From: Pseudomonadota bacterium
Lineage (GTDB): Bacteria > Pseudomonadota > Alphaproteobacteria > Sphingomonadales > Sphingomonadaceae
Direction of reading: 5' to 3'
DNA length: 35,823 nucleotides
NCBI GenBank assembly: GCA_023413015.1
Contig: JAEZQR010000155.1
Span: forward strand, 1 to 35,823
In this document: piece by piece, positions 22,974 through 32,249 of the stretch
Layout: every line of letters begins with the position of its first letter
How positions within the stretch are numbered: position 1 is the first letter of the stretch
Program-made: the position numbers and the translations under genes
The notes under the pieces: model-generated
The model's input: only the letters and a program-made list of their open reading frames with translations
Told to the model about the DNA's origin: nothing
Databases searched by the model: none

Positions 22974-23315
22974 TCACTCCGGAAAGCGATGCGTTCCGTC
23001 CGCGCCCAGTGGCAGGTCGTGAACGTCGGTCACGGCCGAGCACGGCAGCGGGGCATAGAGATGCGGAAACAGCGCGCCGCCGCGTGACGGCTCCCACTTG
23101 AGCGCATCGCCCAGCGGGGCGGGGTCGACGGCAAGCAGGACGAGGTCGGTCTGTCCCGCGAAATGCTTGGCCGCCGTCTCGGCTACCTGCCCGGCGGTCG
23201 AGAAATGGATGAAGCCGTCGCGGCGATCGTGCACCGAGCCTTCATAGGCGCCTGCCGCCCGTGCCGCAGTCCACTCGGCAGCCGTCATGATCTTGTAGAT
23301 GTGCGCCTTGTCCAT
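22974..23315 (-). CDS. DUF952 family protein
   Basis: A 113-residue protein that matches DUF952: IYKIMTAAEWTAARAAGAYEGS at the N-terminus, DRRDGFIHFSTAGQVAETA in the middle, and LKWEPSRGGALFPHLYAPLP near the end. Family members are small cytosolic proteins of unproven function; a resemblance to ADP-ribosyltransferase folds has been proposed for the family. AAAGGATG stands before the ATG. It starts 11 bases after the L,D-transpeptidase stop, so it is the last gene of the transcript that begins with the tryptophan dioxygenase. No function should be assigned from position. Confidence 0.9.
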   Translation of the reverse strand: MDKAHIYKIMTAAEWTAARAAGAYEGSVHDRRDGFIHFSTAGQVAETAAKHFAGQTDLVLLAVDPAPLGDALKWEPSRGGALFPHLYAPLPCSAVTDVHDLPLGADGTHRFPE

Positions 23316-23326
23316 GCGCGCATCCT

Positions 23327-24982
23327 TTAGGCGTTCGGACGCAGGCGTCCAATCATCTCGCGGTCGCGGCCATAGACGTCGGGGCGATATTCGACGGTGC
23401 CATCACCCTTCGGCCAGGCGGTGAAGTAGGCGATGTAGACCGGGAGCTTCTTCGACAGCGGGATCTGAACGGTCTCGCCGCTGGCAAGCGCCTGCTCGAC
23501 GCGCGCCGTGTTGCCCTTCAGCACCCACTTGGCGAGTTCGAAGGGACGCTCGAGCCGGACGCAGCCGTGGCTGAAGGTGCGCAGCTCCTTGGCGAACAGG
23601 TGATCGGCCGGCGTGTCGTGGAAGTAGATGTCCTCCTTGTTCGGGAACATGAACTTCAGGCGGCCGAGCGAATTGTTGCCGCCTGGACGCTGTCGCACGC
23701 GGAAGCTCGCCGCGCCACCGGCCGCCGCCTGCCAGTCGACCTCGGACGGGTCGAGGACATAGGCGTCGTCACCATAGCCCATCACCACCTCCATGTTGCG
23801 CGACGCAAGGTAGCCGGGGCCGTTCGCCAGCACGCCGGGCGCAATCTCGGCTTCGAGGATGCTCTGCGGCACGTTCCAGTAGGGATTGACCTCGATATAC
23901 TCCATGCGCTCGACCATGCTCGGCGTACGCTTGTCGTTCTCGCCGACGACGACGCGCATGATGCCGGACTGGCGGTCATCCTCGTACATGCGCAGCACGA
24001 AGCCGGCGGTATCGGCGAGCAGGAATTTGTCTCCGAGGTCGGCGGGCAGCCAGCGCGCACGCTCCATGTTGGCGATGATCACCGCCTCCTGATTGTCGGG
24101 CTTGGCATTGAGGTAGGCGAGCGTGCCCTTGCCGAGGATGCCGTCCGCCTTCAGCCCTTTCGAGCGCTGGAATGCCTGCACCGCCTGCACGACCGGCGCA
24201 TCATAGACGTCAGGCGTGGGCGAGGCGGGCACACCGAGACGCTGGCGAAGCGTCGCGACGCGCGGGTCGCGGTCGCCGGGCTTGAGCGCCTCGCCGTCGG
24301 GCACCTTGATCTGTGCGGCCGCCTTCTGCTCCCGCAGCTTGGCGAGCGCATCGCGCAGGCCGGCGTAGATGAAGTTGAGCTTGTTGAGCCCTTCGATATG
24401 GCCCTTGAGCGACGACGCATCGGCGGCGTCATCGAGCGTCGAGGCGGTGGTCATCACCGGCGGCGCCATCCGCGCCTCCTCGTAGATCGCCCGGCCCGAG
24501 ATGCGGCCCTGGCGCAGGTCGCGCGCATAATCGGCATAGGCTTGGCTCAGCATCAGCTCAAGGATCGCCGGCCGCTCGGCGCTGCCGCGTTGCGCTTGGC
24601 GCATCGCCTTCTCGATCGCCTCGACATGATAGTCGGCCGGGTTGAGCCCCTCGGCGTCAGCGGCCTTGAGCTTGTCGAGCAGCAGGCGCGCTTCGGAGCG
24701 GACGCCGTTCCGGCCGATCCACAGCGGCTGATGGCCGTGGGCGCGGTAGAAGATATGGAGGCCGCGGCGGTCGAGATCGACCTTCGCGAGCTCGTCGGGC
24801 AGCTTGTCGGCGGCGAGGATAGCCTCGACCTCGGGGCCGACCTCGTCGCCCGACCAGCCGCGCAGCGCCGGCGACCACGGGCCCGGCACGAACCACAGCA
24901 AGGCCGCTAGCAGCGCCACGCCGGCTACGACAAGTATCCACGTGCGTGACGCGCCAGCGCCCGCCCTCTGCGATGCGACCAT
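23327..24982 (-). CDS. YcbB-type L,D-transpeptidase
   Basis: A 551-residue, membrane-anchored periplasmic enzyme that makes 3-3 (mDAP-mDAP) crosslinks in peptidoglycan or attaches lipoproteins to it. One N-terminal hydrophobic helix (ILVVAGVALLAALLWFV) is the anchor. A scaffold domain is followed by a peptidoglycan-binding module (TLRQRLGVP ... VQAVQAFQRSKGLKADGILG) and the YkuD catalytic domain with the HDTP element and SHGCVRLERP; the nucleophile is Cys474. ATG 24982 is preferred because AGGAGG lies nine bases before it; longer frames overlap the PLP gene. It lies 55 bp downstream of the PLP enzyme and 11 bases before DUF952. A second, truncated homologue lies at the right edge of the window. 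Confidence 0.94.
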   Translation of the reverse strand: MVASQRAGAGASRTWILVVAGVALLAALLWFVPGPWSPALRGWSGDEVGPEVEAILAADKLPDELAKVDLDRRGLHIFYRAHGHQPLWIGRNGVRSEARLLLDKLKAADAEGLNPADYHVEAIEKAMRQAQRGSAERPAILELMLSQAYADYARDLRQGRISGRAIYEEARMAPPVMTTASTLDDAADASSLKGHIEGLNKLNFIYAGLRDALAKLREQKAAAQIKVPDGEALKPGDRDPRVATLRQRLGVPASPTPDVYDAPVVQAVQAFQRSKGLKADGILGKGTLAYLNAKPDNQEAVIIANMERARWLPADLGDKFLLADTAGFVLRMYEDDRQSGIMRVVVGENDKRTPSMVERMEYIEVNPYWNVPQSILEAEIAPGVLANGPGYLASRNMEVVMGYGDDAYVLDPSEVDWQAAAGGAASFRVRQRPGGNNSLGRLKFMFPNKEDIYFHDTPADHLFAKELRTFSHGCVRLERPFELAKWVLKGNTARVEQALASGETVQIPLSKKLPVYIAYFTAWPKGDGTVEYRPDVYGRDREMIGRLRPNA

Positions 24983-24983
24983 T

Positions 24984-25033
24984 CCGGAAATCCTCCTGCA
25001 GTTTAAAAGGCGGGAGGCGGGTCGTTGTTCCGG
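24984..25033 (-). promoter_or_regulatory. Nested hairpin that would mask the L,D-transpeptidase ribosome binding site
   Basis: In the leftward transcript CCGGAA (25033-25028) can pair with TTCCGG (24989-24984), and within it CCTCC (25017-25013) can pair with the Shine-Dalgarno GGAGG (24996-24992). The ATG is just after. If formed, the structure would limit translation unless ribosomes leaving the upstream PLP gene open it. Read by eye, not folded by program. Confidence 0.4.
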
Positions 25034-25037
25034 TGTT

Positions 25038-26186
25038 TCAGTCGAGCGCCTGCTGGGCAAGGCGCAGGAAACGCTCAATGTCTGCCGCGTCGTGGTAGAG
25101 GCTCAGCCCGATGCGCAGTACGTCGTCGCGCACGTCAGTGACGACGCCGACGGCCTCCAGTGCCTTCTCCCAAGCGGCCGCCTTCGGATGGCGGAAGGCG
25201 AGGAAGCGCGCGTGCGGCCGGCCGTCGAGCGGGTTCAGCAGCTCGGCGCCCGCGAGCGGCCCGGCGAGCCCGTCGAGGAGCTGCCGCTGCAGCCCCTCGA
25301 CATGCGCCGAGATGGCAGCGGTGGTCAGTCCCTCGTCAGCCAGCATCCGAAATACGGCGGCCATTCGGTAGAGGCCGCTCGGGTCGAAGGTGGCGCCGAG
25401 GAAGCGGCGCGCGTCGAGCGCATAGCCGACGCCGCCGGGCGGGGCGGTCAGGTCGGCGAACTCGGCGTACCAGCCAGTGACCGCCGGACGCGGACCGAAG
25501 CCGGGCGGGGCATGGAGGAAGGCGGCGCCCTCGCCGGCCATGGCGTATTTGTAACCGCCGGCGGTGTAGAAGGCGCGGTCGGCCAACCCTGAAAGGTCGG
25601 TCGGCACTGCCTTGAAGCCATGATAGCCGTCGATCACCACCCAAGGGCCGTCAGGGCGCGCCAGCTCGGCCAGCTCGGCGACGCGATCGAACACACGGCC
25701 GGTCTTGAAGAAGACGTGGCTGGCAAAGATCAGGTCGTACTCGCCCGCGCGTGCGCGCTCGATGAAGCGGTCGGCGAAGCTCTCCCATGGATCGGTGGCG
25801 ATCGTCTCCAGCGCGATCGTCCCGGCTTCCACCCAGCGCGCCGACTGGCGGCGGAAGCTGTGGAACTCGCCGTCGGTGGACAGGATGCGCACCGGCCGCT
25901 CGGTCCGGGCGGAGACGAGGCGGACCAGCAACTCGTGCGTGTTCGGCGCGAAGACGATCGTATCGATGGAAGGGAGCACCAGCTCGGCGGCGATGCCGGC
26001 CTGCGCCTCGGCCATCACCTCGAACGCGCGGCCCCATTTGTGGTCGGCGAGCCGCGCGGCATCGTCCCAGACGGCGAGCTGCGCCTCGCGCGTCACGTCG
26101 GGCCAGAGGTGGTGGCTGTGCGCTGCCATGTGCAGCCGGCCCGGCGCCGCACCGAGCGCGCGGCTGAACAGATGCTTCCAGCTCAC
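25038..26186 (-). CDS. PLP-dependent class V aminotransferase-fold enzyme, probably kynureninase
   Basis: A 382-residue fold-type I PLP enzyme. The PLP Lys is Lys213 in TAGGYKYAMAGEG, the ring-nitrogen Asp is Asp186 in VVIDGYHGF, and HSHHLWPD is near the N-terminus. Its partner is tryptophan 2,3-dioxygenase, whose stop overlaps this GTG start by four bases (GTGA). The best inference is therefore a kynureninase, cleaving kynurenine to anthranilate and alanine. The lysine region differs from canonical KynU (usually a CSYKYLN-like stretch), so a relative acting on another beta-carbonyl or sulfur amino acid remains possible. No kynurenine formamidase is encoded here. Gene symbol withheld for that reason. 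Confidence 0.85.
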   Translation of the reverse strand: MSWKHLFSRALGAAPGRLHMAAHSHHLWPDVTREAQLAVWDDAARLADHKWGRAFEVMAEAQAGIAAELVLPSIDTIVFAPNTHELLVRLVSARTERPVRILSTDGEFHSFRRQSARWVEAGTIALETIATDPWESFADRFIERARAGEYDLIFASHVFFKTGRVFDRVAELAELARPDGPWVVIDGYHGFKAVPTDLSGLADRAFYTAGGYKYAMAGEGAAFLHAPPGFGPRPAVTGWYAEFADLTAPPGGVGYALDARRFLGATFDPSGLYRMAAVFRMLADEGLTTAAISAHVEGLQRQLLDGLAGPLAGAELLNPLDGRPHARFLAFRHPKAAAWEKALEAVGVVTDVRDDVLRIGLSLYHDAADIERFLRLAQQALD

Positions 26187-27001
26187 AGCTTGGTCCTGAG
26201 CGTCCAGAGCTCGGGGAAGCAGCGGCGCTCAAGCGTCTTCTGGAGATAGGCGACACCGGCGGTGCCGCCGGTGCCGCGCTTGCCGCCGATGATACGTTCG
26301 ACGGTGAGTACATGCTTGTGCCGCCAGGTGAGCAGCGCGTCGTCGAGGTCGACCAGCTTTTCGGCGAGTTGGTACAGTTCCCAATGGCGTTCCGGCTGGC
26401 GATAGACATCGAGCCAGGCGGCCTCGACCTCGGCCGAGGGGGCATAGGGCTGGCTCACGTCGCGGTTGAGCACCGCATCGGGCAGCTCGAAGCCCGCAGC
26501 AGCGAGTTGCGCGAGCGCATCGTCGTAGAGGCTGGGGCTGTTGAGCGCCTCTTCCAGTTCGGCGCGCACCGCCGAGCCTTCGTCGTGGAAGGACAGGAAA
26601 TGCCCGTCCTTCAGCCCGAGCAGATATTCGACCTCGCGGAACTGCGCCGACTGGAAGCCCGAGCTGGTACCGAGATGATTCCGGAAGCTCGTGTAGTCGG
26701 CAGGCGTCATCGTCGCGAGGATATCCCAGGACAGCGTCATCACCGTCTGGATGCGCGAGACGCGGGCCAGACTCTTGTAGGCGGGGACCAGCGCGCCCGA
26801 CCGCACCTGTCCCTGGGCGAAGCGGATCTCGCGGATGATCTGCTTCAGCCACAGCTCCTTGGTCTGGTGGATGATGACGAACAGCATCTCGTCATGTTGA
26901 TCGGAGAGCGGATGCTGACTGGCGAGAAGGGTGTCGAGGCCGAGGTAGCGGGCATAGGTCATGCCCTGGTTCGGGCCCGATTGCGTGGAGGGAGTCGACA
27001 T
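26183..27001 (-). CDS. kynA: Tryptophan 2,3-dioxygenase
   Basis: A 272-residue heme enzyme that opens the indole ring of L-tryptophan with O2 to give N-formylkynurenine. Evidence: MTYARYLGLDTLLASQHPLS, the heme/substrate helix HDEMLFVIIHQTKELWLK (residues 36-53), the proximal heme ligand in WRHKHVLTVERIIG (His230), and the GKRGTGGTAGVAYL loop that closes on the substrate. Length fits bacterial homotetrameric enzymes. ATG 27001 was chosen because the conserved core starts soon after it; an extension to 27097 has no family character. It is first in a leftward operon with the PLP enzyme, and an inverted repeat (27005-27018) abuts the start. Confidence 0.95.
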   Translation of the reverse strand: MSTPSTQSGPNQGMTYARYLGLDTLLASQHPLSDQHDEMLFVIIHQTKELWLKQIIREIRFAQGQVRSGALVPAYKSLARVSRIQTVMTLSWDILATMTPADYTSFRNHLGTSSGFQSAQFREVEYLLGLKDGHFLSFHDEGSAVRAELEEALNSPSLYDDALAQLAAAGFELPDAVLNRDVSQPYAPSAEVEAAWLDVYRQPERHWELYQLAEKLVDLDDALLTWRHKHVLTVERIIGGKRGTGGTAGVAYLQKTLERRCFPELWTLRTKL

Positions 27002-27004
27002 AAT

Positions 27005-27018
27005 GCCTATTCTTAGGC
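27005..27018. promoter_or_regulatory. Short inverted repeat directly upstream of tryptophan dioxygenase
   Basis: GCCTA (27005-27009) and TAGGC (27014-27018) flank TTCT, three bases before the dioxygenase ATG on the minus strand. It covers the region where a ribosome binding site is expected, and no good AGGAGG is visible. It may be an operator half or a small leader hairpin that affects translation. Confidence 0.3.
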
Positions 27019-27089
27019 CATGCCGATGCCACTTGCATCCATGACGATTTGCCCTGAATTCAAGGGCATCGAGCGATGAGGAGGAATTG

Positions 27090-28337
27090 ATGCGCAAGTT
27101 GATCTACGGCGCGCTGCTGCTGACCGCCTGTCACGCCAGCGGCGAGACGACACCGTCCGACGCCGCCACGACCCAGCCGAAGACGGCGGGCGCGGCGCCA
27201 TCGCTCGAGACGCGGCCAGCAAACGTACCCAGCCAGAAGCCGGCTTTCGCCGGCCAGACGCGCGCGCCCGAGGCGAAGTCGAACGTGGCGTTCGAGGTCG
27301 AGACGGTCGCCTCGGGGCTGGAGAAGCCGTGGGCGGTGGACTTCCTCGGCGATGGCCGTTTCGTGGTGACCGAGAAGCCGGGCCGGCTGCGCGTGATCAT
27401 GCCCGACGGCCGCATACTTCCGCCGGTCGCCGGCGTGCCGCAGGTCGATGCGCGCGGACAGGGTGGCCTGCTCGACGTCACGGTGCGCCGCGAGGGGCCG
27501 GGCACGACCCTCTGCCTGACCTATGCCGAGCCCCGCGAAGGCGGCAAGAACGGCACCGCCGCAATGTGCGGTCAGGCGGTCGGCAAGGAGAATATCGCGC
27601 TCGAATCGACACGCGTGGTGTTCCGGCAACGGCCGGACTGGGAGAGCACCGGCCACTATGGCTCGCGCCTCGTCTTTGCACCCGACGGCAAGATGTTCAT
27701 CACCACCGGCGAGCGGCAGAAGCCCGAGCCGCGCCAGCTCGCACAGTCGCTCGATACGACCCTGGGCAAGGTCGTGCGGCTGGAGCCGGTCGGCATGTCG
27801 CCGCCGGGCAACCCGTTCTACGATGCCAAGAACCCTGGCAGCCCGCGCTCGCAGATCTGGTCCTACGGCCATCGCAACATCCAGTCGGCGGCGATCAATC
27901 CGGCGACCGGCGCGCTGTGGACGGTCGAGCATGGCCCCAAGGGCGGCGACGAGCTCAACATCCCGCAGGCGGGTAAGAACTACGGCTGGCCGATCATCAC
28001 CTACGGCCAGGATTATGACGGCAAGCCGATCGGAGAGGGCATCACCGCCAAGGCCGGTATGGAGCAGCCGGTCTATTACTGGGACCCGGTGATCGCGCCG
28101 TCGGGCATGGCCTTCTACACTGGTGACAAGTTCCCAGCATGGAAGGGCAGCCTGTTCCTCGGCGGGCTGGGCTCGCAGAAGCTCGTCCGCTTGGCGCTGA
28201 AGGGTAACCGCGTCGTCGGCGAGGAATGGTTCCCGATGAACGCACGCATCCGCGACGTAGCACAGGGGCCCGACGGCTATCTGTATCTGGTCGACGAGAC
28301 CAACGGAAAGCTGCTGCGGCTGCGCCCGAAGGCGTAG
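27090..28337 (+). CDS. PQQ-type sugar dehydrogenase lipoprotein (soluble aldose dehydrogenase family)
   Basis: A 415-residue six-bladed beta-propeller of the glucose/sorbosone dehydrogenase family. Members oxidise aldoses outside the cytoplasm using pyrroloquinoline quinone. The signal peptide ends in the lipobox LTAC (Cys14), so it is a lipoprotein. Blocks seen: PWAVDFLGDGRFVVTEKPGR, HYGSRLVFAPDGKMFITTGE, GHRNIQSAAINPATGALW, HGPKGGDELN and KNYGWPIITYG, the Ca/PQQ-side motifs of the family. GAGGAGGAA before ATG 27090 fixes the start. No PQQ-synthesis genes are in the window. It is divergent from the tryptophan dioxygenase operon, with no evident functional link. Confidence 0.93.
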   Translation: MRKLIYGALLLTACHASGETTPSDAATTQPKTAGAAPSLETRPANVPSQKPAFAGQTRAPEAKSNVAFEVETVASGLEKPWAVDFLGDGRFVVTEKPGRLRVIMPDGRILPPVAGVPQVDARGQGGLLDVTVRREGPGTTLCLTYAEPREGGKNGTAAMCGQAVGKENIALESTRVVFRQRPDWESTGHYGSRLVFAPDGKMFITTGERQKPEPRQLAQSLDTTLGKVVRLEPVGMSPPGNPFYDAKNPGSPRSQIWSYGHRNIQSAAINPATGALWTVEHGPKGGDELNIPQAGKNYGWPIITYGQDYDGKPIGEGITAKAGMEQPVYYWDPVIAPSGMAFYTGDKFPAWKGSLFLGGLGSQKLVRLALKGNRVVGEEWFPMNARIRDVAQGPDGYLYLVDETNGKLLRLRPKA

Positions 28338-28354
28338 GCCCGTTCACAAGCCCG

Positions 28355-28384
28355 CCGTCATCGCCGCCCCTGCAGCGATGACGG
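28355..28384. terminator. Hairpin between convergent genes
   Basis: CCGTCATCGC (28355-28364) pairs perfectly with GCGATGACGG (28375-28384) around a 10-base loop. It occupies the 53-bp gap between the convergent sugar dehydrogenase and D-Ala-D-Ala carboxypeptidase genes. No T-run is seen on either strand, so it is a probable but not proven bidirectional terminator. Confidence 0.6.
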
Positions 28385-28390
28385 GGCGGC

Positions 28391-29398
28391 TCAGCGCTTC
28401 TTCGGTGTGGACGGCGGGCCCATGTCGCCCTGGCCGGTGCCCTGCTCGATTCCGGCGATGGCTTCGAGGTCCGGGAAGTCGCTCGGCTCGCTCATGTAGG
28501 AGGCGACGGTGGTCTTGAGGCCCATCGCGCGCGACTTCATGACGTCGAAGCCCGCCTCGAGCAGCGAGTAGACATTCTGGTCGCGCGCCATGGTCGACGG
28601 GCCGCCGAGCACCACCGCGATCAGCCGCTTGCCGTCGCGCTGCGCCGAGGCGGCGAGCGTGAAGCCGGCGGCGACCGTGTAGCCGGTCTTGATGCCGTCG
28701 GCGCCCGGCATCATCTTCAGCAGGCGGTTGTGCGACGGGATCACCTGATTGCCCCACACGAATTCGGGCTCGCTGAAGTATTTGTAGTACTGCGGATAAT
28801 TCTTGATCGTCGCCAGCGACAGGACCGCAATGTCGCGTGCGGTGGTCGAGTGGTTGATGTTGGGCAGTCCGCTGGCATTGACGAAATGCGTGTTCTTCAT
28901 GCCGATCTCGCGCGCCCGCTCGGTCATCAGCTCGGCGAACTTGCTCTCGCTGCCTGCGATCTTCTCGGCGAGCGCGACGGCGACGTCGTTCGCGGATTTG
29001 ACCGCCAGCGCCTTGATTGCCTCTTCGACCGTGATGCTTTCACCGGGCTTCAGCCCGAGCTTCGACGGCGCCTGGCCGGCGGCGAAGCGCGAGAAGCTCA
29101 CCCGGTCGCGCAGCGACAGCTTGCCGGACTCGATCGCCTCGAAGGTCAGGTAGAGCGTCATCACCTTGGTGATCGACGCCGGATGGCGCGGGGCGTCGGG
29201 ACGGCGCGAGTAGAGCACCTCGCCGGTCTTCGCATCGACGAGGATCGCGGCATATTTCGGCAGGTCGTATAGGCTGGTGGCCTGCGCCGGCGCCGGGGAG
29301 GACAGACTAAGAGCCGATGCGGTTACAAGCGTAAGCGCCAGCGCGCCGTTCCGGAATGCTCGTCGGCCCAACCTGAATCGTTCCGCCATCGTACGCAT
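28391..29398 (-). CDS. D-alanyl-D-alanine carboxypeptidase (S11, PBP5-like)
   Basis: A 335-residue penicillin-binding protein that trims the terminal D-Ala from peptidoglycan pentapeptides in the periplasm. A signal peptide of about 40 residues ends at APAQA. Catalytic motifs: SITK (Ser75, Lys78), SAN (135-137) and KTG (237-239). After the KTG strand only about 95 residues remain, ending in a Gly/Pro/Lys-rich tail. The usual C-terminal beta domain and amphipathic membrane anchor of PBP5/6 therefore appear missing, and the protein may be soluble in the periplasm. ATG 29398 follows GGGGGG closely; ATG 29389 is an alternative. It is divergent from the M1 peptidase. Confidence 0.94.
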   Translation of the reverse strand: MRTMAERFRLGRRAFRNGALALTLVTASALSLSSPAPAQATSLYDLPKYAAILVDAKTGEVLYSRRPDAPRHPASITKVMTLYLTFEAIESGKLSLRDRVSFSRFAAGQAPSKLGLKPGESITVEEAIKALAVKSANDVAVALAEKIAGSESKFAELMTERAREIGMKNTHFVNASGLPNINHSTTARDIAVLSLATIKNYPQYYKYFSEPEFVWGNQVIPSHNRLLKMMPGADGIKTGYTVAAGFTLAASAQRDGKRLIAVVLGGPSTMARDQNVYSLLEAGFDVMKSRAMGLKTTVASYMSEPSDFPDLEAIAGIEQGTGQGDMGPPSTPKKR

Positions 29399-29507
29399 AA
29401 ACCCCCCATGCCCTGCAGGTTCAAACCTACCAAGAATGGCTCCCTCAGAGTAGAACGGCTCGACTCGCAAAACGAACGTTTCATCGCAGCTCGGCGGCGG
29501 CTGGTCA

Positions 29508-29535
29508 GATTGGGTTCAGCGCACTAAGCCCAATC
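29508..29535. promoter_or_regulatory. Inverted repeat upstream of the M1 peptidase gene
   Basis: GATTGGG (29508-29514) and CCCAATC (29529-29535) are perfect complements with 14 bases between, 26 bp before the ATG at 29562 and in the 163-bp divergent gap with the carboxypeptidase gene. The inner TT/AA can extend the stem past one bulged base. It may be an operator or leader hairpin. Confidence 0.4.
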
Positions 29536-29561
29536 GCGACAGTTCCTTGGGAGGGTTCATG

Positions 29562-32210
<2,649 letters not shown>

Positions 32211-32218
32211 CAACTCGG

Positions 32219-32240
32219 CGGGGCGGCTACGGCCGCCCCG
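32219..32240. terminator. Hairpin with a cUACGg tetraloop between convergent genes
   Basis: CGGGGCGGC (32219-32227) pairs perfectly with GCCGCCCCG (32232-32240). The loop is TACG closed by C-G, that is a cUNCGg-type tetraloop known for high stability. It fills the 39-bp gap between the convergent M1 peptidase and EF-G-like genes and probably limits read-through, though no T-run follows. Confidence 0.65.
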
Positions 32241-32249
32241 TCGGCGACG

